A stretch of 64,000 bases of DNA from the NCBI GenBank assembly GCA_019357535.2, contig CP079955.1, positions 124,001 through 188,000 of the forward strand. The letters run 5' to 3'. This DNA comes from Macrococcus sp. 19Msa1099. Its GTDB lineage: Bacteria > Bacillota > Bacilli > Staphylococcales > Staphylococcaceae. Numbering within the stretch: position 1 is the stretch's first letter; every line of letters begins with the position of its first letter. The translations under genes were made by a program, and so were the position numbers. Below are positions 26,271 to 35,049 of this stretch, piece by piece. Under the pieces are notes generated by a model. The model did not search any database and had not been told where the DNA came from. It saw nothing but the letters and a program-made list of their open reading frames with translations.

Positions 26271-27315
26271 ATTTGAAGAAAACTTCGATAATGTAATCTA
26301 GATTCTCGTCTGTAAGTTGTAGTGTCGTTTCATTTACTTCGCTTAACAACATTTTTGTATTATTTTCTTCAAATACGATAGATTTCTTGAAATATGGTTC
26401 AAATACATGGATGAAGCCATTAAGCACAGCTTCCTCAGCATTCATGGTAGAACGTGCTGATGTTGGTGCGACAGTCAATGTGTCAAATTCTAAATGATTT
26501 TTAATCATTGCAAGCACCTTTAAATTTTCTGGGGGATTATTATTCGTTATGTGATAAATTGTTTCATGCTGTGCATGTAAGATAGCATGCGCCAGTACCT
26601 TAACGACATAATCAACTGGAACTAAGTTCGATGTACAATTATCATCTGCGAATAAGCGAAATGGCTGTTTGCCAATTAATCCTTTACGGTCCATCTTACG
26701 TTTAAATACTTTCAAAGCTTTCATAAAGCCATAAAGCGTGAACTTAGAGTCCGCTTCACCAGTCACAGAATCTCCGATAATAATCGCAGGTCGTAAAATT
26801 GAATATGTCAATCCGCTTTCAGCGACTGCGTGTTCAGCTTTAATCTTACTCTCTTCATATGGGTTATTTACTGGTGTACCAATTGGATGTAGTATTTCCT
26901 TAGCATACTCGTTTGTGCCGACAGTATATGCTGTCGATACGTATAAGAAATGCTTTGTATTTAAATCCTTTGCCAAGTTAAGTGCGTGTAATGTTCCATG
27001 ATAATTGATATTAAATAGATCGTTGCGCAGTTCTTCATCAAATTTCACTAATGCTGCAAGATGATAAAAGTAATCCATTTCTGGAAGAAGCTTTATAACA
27101 TCCTTGTCAAGACCACAATTAGGCGAGGTGATATCACCTTGAACAAAGTGGAGGCGACTTTCATTTTCCTTAGTAATTAATTTATTCTTACGTGCTTCAT
27201 CACGATATAGAATATACAAATGATGATTATTATTCTGTAGCAGCTTATTGATTAGTTGTGCTCCGACAAAACCGGTTGCACCCGTTAAAAATATATTCAA
27301 ATTGTTCACATCCAT
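26269..27315 (-). CDS. Extended SDR / NAD-dependent epimerase-like oxidoreductase
   Basis: A 348-residue cytoplasmic protein with an N-terminal Rossmann fold (LTGATGFVGAQL at about residues 10-21) and the extended-SDR catalytic Tyr-x3-Lys as YEESK, with Ser in YVSTAYTVG upstream. YFYHLAALVKF and ILRPAIIIG are typical of the NAD_binding_4 (thioester reductase/fatty acyl reductase-like) branch. The substrate is unknown. It is convergent with the desaturase, so a shared lipid role is only suggestive. No clear Shine-Dalgarno sequence; an upstream gap of about 60 bases separates it from the MFS gene. Confidence 0.8.
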   Translation of the reverse strand: MDVNNLNIFLTGATGFVGAQLINKLLQNNNHHLYILYRDEARKNKLITKENESRLHFVQGDITSPNCGLDKDVIKLLPEMDYFYHLAALVKFDEELRNDLFNINYHGTLHALNLAKDLNTKHFLYVSTAYTVGTNEYAKEILHPIGTPVNNPYEESKIKAEHAVAESGLTYSILRPAIIIGDSVTGEADSKFTLYGFMKALKVFKRKMDRKGLIGKQPFRLFADDNCTSNLVPVDYVVKVLAHAILHAQHETIYHITNNNPPENLKVLAMIKNHLEFDTLTVAPTSARSTMNAEEAVLNGFIHVFEPYFKKSIVFEENNTKMLLSEVNETTLQLTDENLDYIIEVFFK

Positions 27316-27378
27316 AAATTTAATCCTAAATTATATTGTGCAGTAATTTGCAACTAGAGTAAAGAGATATGAAAAAAC

Positions 27379-28551
27379 TTAAGAATAAAGATGTGCCTTC
27401 CTGCCATGCAGCATATAATATGCAACCATTCCGATAATTACTAGGATGCTCATGTAACGATACAAGCCATGCAACCCAAGCATCGGGATAAATAGTCCTA
27501 ATATATAAGGGCCGAATCCAAGCGCAAAGTCTAAAAAGATAAAGTATGTACTCGTTGCAAGACCCATCTTTTCATGATCTGTAACTTTAACTGCTGTTGC
27601 TTGTGCAATAGACTGAAAGTTGCCGTATCCAAATCCTAGCAATGCAGCGCTTAATATTAAAGTCCAGGAAGCATGCGTGATACTTAAACACAATAATCCA
27701 AGGAAAAAGGAGATGAGTGATGGATACATCACGATATTCGTACCCTTTCTATCCATAAGTTTACCTGTGATTGGACGGGATATCAGTACAACTAGTGCAT
27801 AAGTAAGGAAGAAGAAACTTCCTGCAGTAATCAAATTGTTCTCTTTTGTGAAAAATGAAATAAAGCTGAGTACACTTGAATATGCTGTACAGCAAATAAG
27901 AACAACAATTGAAATAGGGATTGCATTACGATCGATATAATCTGAAACATGGAAGCCTTTCGGCGCATGTGAGTTCATAGATTTTACTTCGTGGTTCACT
28001 TTAACTTGAGGCACCATTAATAGTCCGATAACTGCAAGGACTAAACAGAAAATAAAGAGTTGTCTAAAGGAAATAACCTGAAGTAATGATAATCCCAAAA
28101 ACGGTCCAATAGCAGTTGCCATCACTGTACTCATACTAAAGTAACTGATACCTTCGCCACGGCGCTTTATTGGCGTGATAAATGCAGCAATGGTCCCTGT
28201 AGCTGTAGAGGCAATGCCATTGCCCATCCCATTTAAAAAACGTATTGCAAGAAGTAATGGTAAGTTGAACGATGCGAAGTAGAGGGCAGTTGTAATCGTA
28301 AATATGAGTACGCCAATTACGAGCACTTTCTTTTGACCTAAAATGTCAATATTTTTCCCAGCCCAGAATCTTCCGAATAAGCTCCCGACAATAAAGATTC
28401 CAGATACGAGGCCGGCAGTACTCGTAGAGACATGATACTCGTCAACTGCGTATCCACCGATTGTAACAAGTAATAAAAACATTGATAACATTAATATAAA
28501 ATTGATCAAAGAAACCATGATAAATGGTTTAGTCCATAATTTTTCTTCCAA
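27379..28551 (-). CDS. MFS transporter, drug-efflux type
   Basis: A 390-residue protein with about twelve hydrophobic helices. The family motif between helices 2 and 3 is GRFWAGKNIDILGQKKVL, and the helix-5 region has MGNGIASTATGTIAAFITP. It lies 15 bases after a MarR-type regulator gene on the same strand, a common layout for regulated drug or metabolite exporters. The substrate cannot be read from the sequence. Confidence 0.85.
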   Translation of the reverse strand: MEEKLWTKPFIMVSLINFILMLSMFLLLVTIGGYAVDEYHVSTSTAGLVSGIFIVGSLFGRFWAGKNIDILGQKKVLVIGVLIFTITTALYFASFNLPLLLAIRFLNGMGNGIASTATGTIAAFITPIKRRGEGISYFSMSTVMATAIGPFLGLSLLQVISFRQLFIFCLVLAVIGLLMVPQVKVNHEVKSMNSHAPKGFHVSDYIDRNAIPISIVVLICCTAYSSVLSFISFFTKENNLITAGSFFFLTYALVVLISRPITGKLMDRKGTNIVMYPSLISFFLGLLCLSITHASWTLILSAALLGFGYGNFQSIAQATAVKVTDHEKMGLATSTYFIFLDFALGFGPYILGLFIPMLGLHGLYRYMSILVIIGMVAYYMLHGRKAHLYS

Positions 28552-28566
28552 TATAACAAATCCTTT

Positions 28567-28992
28567 CTATTCTTCAGTAATTTCAATTGACGAGAGTGCC
28601 TCGTTAATAATGAGTAATGTGTCAGAATCGATATTCTTTAAATAATTGGTTTGAACAGTCTCTATCATTATCATGACCTCTTCATAAGTTGTGTGTCCTT
28701 TAGCGGTAGGGGTAAGTAATCTGGACCTCTTATCTTGTCCAACTGTACTCTCAATAAATTCGTATTGAATAAGAAACTGAATTATTTTTGTTGCTGTGGG
28801 CTTTTCTATATTACGTAGCTTAGCGATTTCTACTAGTGTCGTAGATTGTTTGAGCACAATAATTTTTAGGACAAGCCATTGAGCGGAGGACAGACCGAAC
28901 TGAATTAACGATTTGTTCATATGATCAACATATGCTTTCCTTAGAGCAAGGATGTGATCAAATAATTGCATTTGCTGTAGTGCTCTTGTCAT
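28567..28992 (-). CDS. MarR-family transcriptional regulator
   Basis: A 141-residue winged-helix protein. Helix-turn-helix region: STTLVEIAKLRNIEKPTATKII; wing: GQDKRSRLLTPTAKGH, the conserved D-x-R-S-R-x-L-x-L-T block of MarR proteins. It is the first gene of a two-gene unit with the MFS exporter. A perfect inverted repeat at 29011-29039 just upstream is a likely autoregulatory operator. AGGTGGTGAC is its RBS. Confidence 0.92.
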   Translation of the reverse strand: MTRALQQMQLFDHILALRKAYVDHMNKSLIQFGLSSAQWLVLKIIVLKQSTTLVEIAKLRNIEKPTATKIIQFLIQYEFIESTVGQDKRSRLLTPTAKGHTTYEEVMIMIETVQTNYLKNIDSDTLLIINEALSSIEITEE

Positions 28993-29010
28993 AGGAAGTC
29001 ACCACCTCTT

Positions 29011-29039
29011 TTATATAGTTAGCCTAACTAACTATATAA
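29011..29039. promoter_or_regulatory. Inverted-repeat operator upstream of marR-MFS
   Basis: TTATATAGTTAG (29011-29022) and CTAACTATATAA (29028-29039) form a perfect 12-base inverted repeat with a 5-base centre, 18 bases before the marR start codon. Size and position fit a MarR dimer site overlapping its promoter. Confidence 0.75.
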
Positions 29040-29068
29040 GTATAAAAGAATACAGAGCTTTTGTAAAT

Positions 29069-29100
29069 AAAAAAAGATGGCATAGAAGCCATCTTTTTTT
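29069..29100 (-). terminator. Terminator of the aldehyde dehydrogenase gene
   Basis: AAAAAGATGGC pairs with GCCATCTTTTT across a 6-base loop, just past the stop codon on the minus strand, ending in a U run. Confidence 0.85.
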
Positions 29101-30551
29101 TATAGAAATTGTGTATTTACAAATTTTGCTGTTACATACTCTTTAATACCGAGATGAGAATTCTCTCGACCAAATCCTGAATGTTTTACACCACCGAATG
29201 GCGTTTCTGGATTTGAGATTGCAACTTCATTAATTCCGACCATACCATATTCTAGAGTTCTAGAAATTTGCTGAATAATAGAACTATCACTTGCATATGC
29301 ATAGCTTGCAAGACCATACTCTGTATCATTAGCCATAGCGAGAGCCTCTTCGATCGTATCGAATGTAATGATAGGAATTACAGGTCCAAAAGTCTCTTCA
29401 TAGAAAATATCCATTGTTTTATTAACATGATCTAATATAGTAGGTTGTATAAAGAAACCGTTTGAATACTCACCCTCAGTAAGTCTATGACCACCTGTGA
29501 CAAGTGTTGCCCCTTTATCTGTAGCATTCACGATCTGCTGCTTGATTTTATCAATAGCATCTTCACGAATTAATGGCCCGATATCACTTTCCTCATTTAA
29601 GCCATTGCCAACTTTAAGTGCTTCCACTTCAGGAACAAGCTTATCCATAAATTTATCTTTAATAGAACTATGAACAAATATTCGGTTAGGTGCAATACAA
29701 ACTTGTCCATTATTACGGAATTTTGCAGCTATTAGACCTTTTACAGCTGCCTCGATATCAGCATCTTCATGAACGATAAATGGAGCATGGCCTCCAAGCT
29801 CAAGAGACATTTTCTTTAAAGTCTGGCCTGACTGCTCGTATAATGCTTTACCAATAGGTGTAGAACCGGTAAAAGTAATCTTATTTACTTTATCAGAATC
29901 AGTAAATGCCTGACCGATTTCTTTAGAACTGCCCATAACAATATTTGCTACACCTTTAGGAAGCTCTGCTTGTTCGAATAATTCAAATATCGCGAGCGCT
30001 GATAAAGGAGTATCTCCTGAAGGTTTAAGAACAATTGTATTTCCTGCTGCAAGTGCTGGTGCAATTTTACGTGTAATCATACCAGATGGGAAATTCCATG
30101 GTGTAATCGCCGCAACGACTCCAATTGGTTCATAAATAATTTCATATTTATGATTGTTTGGTGCAGGGATAAGCTCACCGTAGAGACGACGTGACTCTTC
30201 GGCATTCCATCTAAAGCTTTCAGCTCCTGAAAGTACTTCTAATTTAGATTCTTTCAAAGGTTTTCCTTGTTCTAACGTCATAATTTCAGCAAGACGATCT
30301 ACATTTTCTTCTAATAAGTCAGCAATTTTATGCAGATAAGTAACACGTTCTTTAAGTTCAAGTGCTTTCCAGCCAGAGAAAGCTTCATGAGCTGTTTGAA
30401 TCGCTTCTTCTACTTGTGCTTCGTTAGCTTGTGCGATTTGTGCGATTGTTTCACCAGTTGCCGGATTTATGACATCTTTCTTGTCCTGGGTTGTTACCCA
30501 TTCTCCATTTATATATAAATCTGTGTGTAATTCATTGATTACATTCGTCAT
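29100..30551 (-). CDS. NAD(P)-dependent aldehyde dehydrogenase, succinate-semialdehyde dehydrogenase-like
   Basis: A 483-residue ALDH-superfamily enzyme. Visible are the cofactor-binding ITPWNFP and FTGSTPIGKALYEQ, the catalytic Glu in LELGGHAPF and the catalytic Cys in NNGQVCIAPNRI. The wording (KQPLKES-like, EETFGPV, GGVKHSGFGRE) is closest to GabD-type succinate/glutarate-semialdehyde dehydrogenases, but the substrate is not proven. ATG 30551 gives MTNVINELHTDLYING and follows GAAAGGTAT; the open frame continues 23 codons upstream without an RBS. No gabT is adjacent. Confidence 0.88.
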   Translation of the reverse strand: MTNVINELHTDLYINGEWVTTQDKKDVINPATGETIAQIAQANEAQVEEAIQTAHEAFSGWKALELKERVTYLHKIADLLEENVDRLAEIMTLEQGKPLKESKLEVLSGAESFRWNAEESRRLYGELIPAPNNHKYEIIYEPIGVVAAITPWNFPSGMITRKIAPALAAGNTIVLKPSGDTPLSALAIFELFEQAELPKGVANIVMGSSKEIGQAFTDSDKVNKITFTGSTPIGKALYEQSGQTLKKMSLELGGHAPFIVHEDADIEAAVKGLIAAKFRNNGQVCIAPNRIFVHSSIKDKFMDKLVPEVEALKVGNGLNEESDIGPLIREDAIDKIKQQIVNATDKGATLVTGGHRLTEGEYSNGFFIQPTILDHVNKTMDIFYEETFGPVIPIITFDTIEEALAMANDTEYGLASYAYASDSSIIQQISRTLEYGMVGINEVAISNPETPFGGVKHSGFGRENSHLGIKEYVTAKFVNTQFL

Positions 30552-30676
30552 AATATACCTTCTTTCAATAGATTGGTTATATCTATATTTACCCTTTTTA
30601 TGGATGATTAAACAAATCATATGCTTACTGTAGGAAATCTAGTATAGTAATTTATATTAAACATTGGAGGAAGTAT

Positions 30677-31858
30677 ATGAAGAAAGATAATAAGCTCATA
30701 CTCATATTAACATTAGGATTACTAGCAGCTTTTGGACCATTATCATTAGATATGTATTTGCCTGCTTTACCACGTGTAGCAGATGATCTTAGCACAAGCG
30801 CTTCCTATGCTCAGCTCAGTCTGACTGCATGTATGATAGGTTTAGCAGTAGGTCAGATTATAGTAGGACCCATCAGTGATGTTACAGGGAGAAAGAAACC
30901 GTTGTTTATCGCACTTATTGGATATGCTTTATTTTCTTACTTTGCTGCGCGTGCAGCTACGATAGAATGGCTTATTTTCTTTAGATTTATTCAAGGATTT
31001 TGTGGTGGTGCAGGAGCTGTACTGTCACGAGCGATATCAAGTGATCTATATAAAGGGAAAGATTTAACGAAGTTTTTAGCAGTGCTGATGCTTGTTAATG
31101 GACTTGCACCTGTTCTTGCTCCCGTACTTGGCGGCGTTATATTGAGCATATCTACATGGCATACTGTTTTTTATATTTTAGCAATTTATGGTGTATTGAT
31201 GGTACTCTTAGCACTTACTTTAGAGGAGAGCTTACCGAAATATAACAGAAATGAAGGCGCATTGAAATCAATTTGGAAAGACTTTAAATTATTGCTGACA
31301 AATAAAGCATTTGTGACGATGTTGATGCTCCAATCACTAACATATGGTGTATTGTTCAGCTATATTTCTGGGTCTCCATTTATTACCCAGAAAATATATG
31401 ATATGAATGCACAGCAATTTAGTTATCTATTTGCATTGAATGGCATAGGCTTAATTGTATTCAGTCAGTTAACCGCTAAACTTGTAAATAAAATGGATGA
31501 ACTGAAGATATTGAAGCTAGGACAAAATATTCAGTTCGTTGGCATGATACTTACAGTAATAGTGTTGGTGCTCCATCTTCCGGTATGGATGCTATGTGCT
31601 GCATTCTTCCTGATGATTACTCCGGTTAGTATGATAGGAACGACTGGATTTTCTATCGCAATGCAAGTACAGAATCAGGGTGCTGGCAGTGCATCGGCAA
31701 TATTGGGACTAATGCAGTTCTTAATTGGTGGTATACTATCACCCCTAGTTGGTGTGATGGGGGAAAGTTCGATTATTCCATTTATCGTTATCATTATTAC
31801 ATGTACCGTTCTTGCGCAAAGTATTAGAGCTATTTGGGTGAAAAATATTGAAATTTAA
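30677..31858 (+). CDS. Bcr/CflA-family multidrug efflux transporter (MFS)
   Basis: A 393-residue protein with about twelve helices. It has the Bcr/CflA opening FGPLSLDMYLPALPRVADDL, motif A as GPISDVTGRKKPL, and the helix-5 RFIQGFCGGAGAVLSRAI with GLAPVLAPVLGG. Members export drugs or small metabolites such as cysteine or bicyclomycin; the substrate here is unknown. RBS TTGGAGGAAG precedes the ATG. It diverges from the aldehyde dehydrogenase gene with a 125-base intergenic region. Confidence 0.9.
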   Translation: MKKDNKLILILTLGLLAAFGPLSLDMYLPALPRVADDLSTSASYAQLSLTACMIGLAVGQIIVGPISDVTGRKKPLFIALIGYALFSYFAARAATIEWLIFFRFIQGFCGGAGAVLSRAISSDLYKGKDLTKFLAVLMLVNGLAPVLAPVLGGVILSISTWHTVFYILAIYGVLMVLLALTLEESLPKYNRNEGALKSIWKDFKLLLTNKAFVTMLMLQSLTYGVLFSYISGSPFITQKIYDMNAQQFSYLFALNGIGLIVFSQLTAKLVNKMDELKILKLGQNIQFVGMILTVIVLVLHLPVWMLCAAFFLMITPVSMIGTTGFSIAMQVQNQGAGSASAILGLMQFLIGGILSPLVGVMGESSIIPFIVIIITCTVLAQSIRAIWVKNIEI

Positions 31859-31945
31859 TGCAATATACGACAAATAAAAGAAACTTCTTTTTATTATACT
31901 TAGAGCTGCCTCGTTATAAATCTCCCTTTTCAAAAGAATATCATG

Positions 31946-31985
31946 AAAAAGATGCATCTCATCATACTTGAGATGCATCTTTTAG
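31946..31985. terminator. Bidirectional terminator between the Bcr-type and PBP4 genes
   Basis: AAAGATGCATCTCA (31948-31961) pairs with TGAGATGCATCTTT (31969-31982) across a 7-base loop, with A/T flanks, between convergent genes. The rest of the 179-base gap shows nothing else clear. Confidence 0.85.
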
Positions 31986-32037
31986 ATACGGATTATAATG
32001 CTTTCTTATTTAAGTTGACAGTGTCCTATTACTCATC

Positions 32038-33315
32038 TCATAAATTTCTAAAGAGATGTGGCTTGTAATAATACAACAGTAACAATAATCCAGTAATAAT
32101 GGATACAGTACTTACTAAAACAATCCACCACATATTTTCCTGGAAGAATAGACGTTGTTCATACTTCTTGTTATCCTCAGCTTTAACAGTTGGAGCATGG
32201 TATTCATTTGAGACAAATGCACGTTTGTAGTGATAAGAAAGTTTGCCATCCTTAAACTGGAATGATCCTTTTATATCGTTCTTAACAATGTCATATAAGT
32301 CTGAGTGCACATATAATTCTTGACCGTTAATTGTATGTACGCCTTTAGCGAGTACTTTCTTATATGCATATTCATTATATACTTTGTCCATTATTGCATT
32401 GGCCATAATATTTCTATTAAATTCTGCTGGTGGGTCGTACCAGCTTTCGACACCCATCATCACTTGTATGATACGCATATCATTTTTCGTACCTGTTATT
32501 GCGGTATTGAAGCCGGCCGTATCACTCGAACCTGTTTTAAGACCGTCAACCCCTTTATACCCAAGTTTAGCGCCTTCTAATGAATGATTGTATGTATGAA
32601 AGGTTTCTTCATCGATGGTACCTTTTTTTACAGTAACATTGACGCTCTTCGTATATTTCAGTATTTCTGGATATTCACTCACGAGGTGCTGGCATAGTAT
32701 CGCATAATCTTTAGCACTCGATATATTATCTTCATTTTGCGGATATTTCTTTGCTTTATATTCATTCAGCAAGTTATTAGGTGCACCTACAGGATTATAG
32801 AACTTCGTACTGTTCATACCGAGTCTTTTAGCTTCTTGATTCATCATATCAATGAATTCAGAATCATTTTCTGTTACGAGACTGGATAACATATATGTAG
32901 CTGCGTTACTTGAATTTGTCAGCATGATTGGCATAAGTTCATCAACGGTATAAACTGCATTTAATCTCAGTTTGTTATTACTTAATGCGGGTAACTTTGA
33001 AATATTATAAAATTTATCCGTTACTTTAACTTTAGTACTGTAAGTGATCTCACCCTTATCCATTTCCTGCAATAATAGATATAGTGTCATCAATTTGGAC
33101 ATTGAAGCAAGGGGCCATTTCGTATCGATATCATCTGAATAGAGTACTTGACCATTTTTTTGTGCTATTACAATAGTTCCTTTAGGGTTATATGATGCAT
33201 CAATATAATTTCCAGCATCATTTGCAATTTCATAAGGTTCTTTAGCGAGTGCTGGGTATGAAAATAAAAATAAAAAAATTATTAAAAATGATAAGACACG
33301 GTTTAAAACTTTCAT
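32038..33315 (-). CDS. pbp4: Low-molecular-weight penicillin-binding protein 4 (D,D-carboxypeptidase/transpeptidase)
   Basis: A 425-residue secreted, membrane-anchored PBP. Signal peptide at residues 1-24 (cleavage near PALA-KE), catalytic Ser71-x-x-Lys74 (SMSK), Ser135-x-Asn137 (SSN) and a KTG triad in VDGLKTGSSDTAGF. A C-terminal beta domain follows, then a membrane anchor (WWIVLVSTVSIITGLLLLLYYY) with a basic tail. Motif positions agree with recalled S. aureus PBP4, which raises peptidoglycan cross-linking. In S. aureus pbp4 is divergent from abcA; here its divergent neighbour is nupC. Confidence 0.93.
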   Translation of the reverse strand: MKVLNRVLSFLIIFLFLFSYPALAKEPYEIANDAGNYIDASYNPKGTIVIAQKNGQVLYSDDIDTKWPLASMSKLMTLYLLLQEMDKGEITYSTKVKVTDKFYNISKLPALSNNKLRLNAVYTVDELMPIMLTNSSNAATYMLSSLVTENDSEFIDMMNQEAKRLGMNSTKFYNPVGAPNNLLNEYKAKKYPQNEDNISSAKDYAILCQHLVSEYPEILKYTKSVNVTVKKGTIDEETFHTYNHSLEGAKLGYKGVDGLKTGSSDTAGFNTAITGTKNDMRIIQVMMGVESWYDPPAEFNRNIMANAIMDKVYNEYAYKKVLAKGVHTINGQELYVHSDLYDIVKNDIKGSFQFKDGKLSYHYKRAFVSNEYHAPTVKAEDNKKYEQRLFFQENMWWIVLVSTVSIITGLLLLLYYYKPHLFRNL

Positions 33316-33477
33316 TCTTTGACCTCGATTTATTTATTAAAAATATAGATTTATTCTATCATAATTATTGAAGACTATAAATTTTATATTATAAAAATAA
33401 AAAAGCAAATGTTACTTATACTATCGCTAGCCAAAATGCCTCAATATTCGATTTTTAGACTAAAAAGCTTATATAAA

Positions 33478-33491
33478 CGAACAAAAGTTCG
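33478..33491. promoter_or_regulatory. LexA (SOS) box-like palindrome between pbp4 and nupC
   Basis: CGAACAAAAGTTCG fits the Gram-positive SOS box CGAAC-N4-GTTCG exactly in both arms. It lies in the 258-base divergent region, 82 bases before nupC and about 160 before pbp4. Outer bases extend the pairing to an 8-base-pair stem followed by T6, so it could instead be a terminator-like hairpin. Confidence 0.5.
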
Positions 33492-33573
33492 TTTTTTATT
33501 GTGAAAAAGTGTGCTTAAATCAAAAAAACAATGTTATAATCATGAAAGTAAAATTAAATTAAAGGTGGAAAAG

Positions 33574-34779
33574 ATGAATACTTATTTAATATTGAACATT
33601 GTTGGTATCTTAGTTTTTATTCTTGTTGCATTCTTGTTCTCTCGTGATAAAAAGAACATCGACTGGAAATCAATCATAATCATGTTAGTGCTTAATTTAT
33701 TTTTAGCGTGGTTCTTTACACAATTCCCATACGGCAGAATCGGTGTTCAAAAAGTAGCAGATGCGTTTAGTTGGATGTTACAAGCAGCGTATTTTGGTAT
33801 CGGAATGCCATTTGCAAGCTTTACTGCACCTGGTCCTGGTAAGATGGATATGGCTGTTTCAGCTTTGCTGCCTATTCTTTTCGTAGTACCGCTTTTTGAT
33901 ATTTTAATGTATATCGGGGTATTACCATTTATCATTAAATGGATGGGTTGGGTAATCGGTAAGGTTACAGGGCAACCGAGATTTGAATCATTTTATTCTA
34001 TTGAGATGATGGTTTTAGGAAATACAGAAGCTTTAGCGGTATCTAATACACAATTAAGACAAATGAACGAAGCACGTGTCCTTACCATTGCATTGATGTC
34101 TATGAGCTGTATTTCAGGTTCTATCGTTGGTGCATATATCTCTATGGTGCCTGGAGAATTAGTATTAACTGCAATTCCTTTAAATATAATCAATGCAATC
34201 ATCATAGCGACAATCTTAAATCCAGTTAAATTAACTCCTGAAGAAGATTATGTTGTTGAAATTAAAGCTGAAAAACGTCAGCCGTTCTTCTCCTTCTTAG
34301 GGGATTCAGTACTTGGAGCAGGAAAATTAATCTTAATTATTATCGCATTCTTAATCGCATTTGTATCATTAGCGCATTTTATTGATATGCTATTAGGATT
34401 ATTCCCAGGTAATTTAACATTAAGTATTATTTTAGGATGGATTATGGCGCCGTTTGCGATGCTTTTAGGTCTACCTTGGGCAGAAGCGAAAGTTGTCGGT
34501 GGTCATATGGCCACAAAGATTATCACTAATGAATTTGTTGTTATGTTAGGGGTTAAAGATCAACTAAAATCTTTTTCACCGCATATGACAGCAGTACTTG
34601 TAACATTCTTGATTTCATTCGCTAACTTCTCAACTATTGGTATGATCATTGGAACCTTAAAAGGTATTGTTAATGAGAAAACTTCTGATTTCGTAAGTAA
34701 ATATGTACCGATGATGTTACTATCAGGTATTTTAGTATCATTACTGTCTGCAGCATTTGTTGGATTATTTACTTGGTAA
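33574..34779 (+). CDS. nupC: Concentrative nucleoside transporter NupC
   Basis: A 401-residue membrane protein of the CNT family, importing nucleosides with protons or sodium. It opens with several helices; the CNT-typical EMMVLGNTEALAVSNTQL block, the SGSIVGAYISMVPGE loop, and the C-terminal FSTIGMIIGTLKGI are present. Start at ATG 33574 after AAAGGTGG; the frame runs 21 codons further upstream without support. It could supply substrates for DeoD, encoded 31 kb away. Ends with a strong terminator. Confidence 0.93.
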   Translation: MNTYLILNIVGILVFILVAFLFSRDKKNIDWKSIIIMLVLNLFLAWFFTQFPYGRIGVQKVADAFSWMLQAAYFGIGMPFASFTAPGPGKMDMAVSALLPILFVVPLFDILMYIGVLPFIIKWMGWVIGKVTGQPRFESFYSIEMMVLGNTEALAVSNTQLRQMNEARVLTIALMSMSCISGSIVGAYISMVPGELVLTAIPLNIINAIIIATILNPVKLTPEEDYVVEIKAEKRQPFFSFLGDSVLGAGKLILIIIAFLIAFVSLAHFIDMLLGLFPGNLTLSIILGWIMAPFAMLLGLPWAEAKVVGGHMATKIITNEFVVMLGVKDQLKSFSPHMTAVLVTFLISFANFSTIGMIIGTLKGIVNEKTSDFVSKYVPMMLLSGILVSLLSAAFVGLFTW

Positions 34780-34787
34780 GAAAATTT

Positions 34788-34820
34788 AGGACTGAGACAT
34801 TAAGTCTCAGTCCTCTTTAT
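34788..34820 (+). terminator. Terminator of nupC
   Basis: AGGACTGAGAC (34788-34798) pairs perfectly with GTCTCAGTCCT (34804-34814) across a 5-base loop, followed by a T-rich run. Confidence 0.88.
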
Positions 34821-34906
34821 TTATTTCTTTATGTTTAAGTAGCTGATTATCGTAAATATATAAAGTAAAATCTCTAATCTGATTGGAATCGCTTTCTCTG
34901 TATTAT

Positions 34907-34924
34907 TTGTGAAAATAATCACAA
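34907..34924. promoter_or_regulatory. Rex-like operator upstream of lctP-ldh
   Basis: TTGTGAAAATAATCACAA matches the Rex consensus TTGTGAAnnnnTTCACAA with one mismatch and has perfect outer arms. It lies 126 bases before the permease gene. Rex releases DNA when NADH rises, which fits a fermentative lactate dehydrogenase operon. Confidence 0.65.
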
Positions 34925-35049
34925 AACTATTGCAATCCCTCTATACAGGTAGTATTATAAAACTGTGATAAAAAATATTTAAATAAAATACAACAGTTCA
35001 TTTCATGATATTATGATTATTTTATATTAAAGGAAGAGGAGAATGTCTT

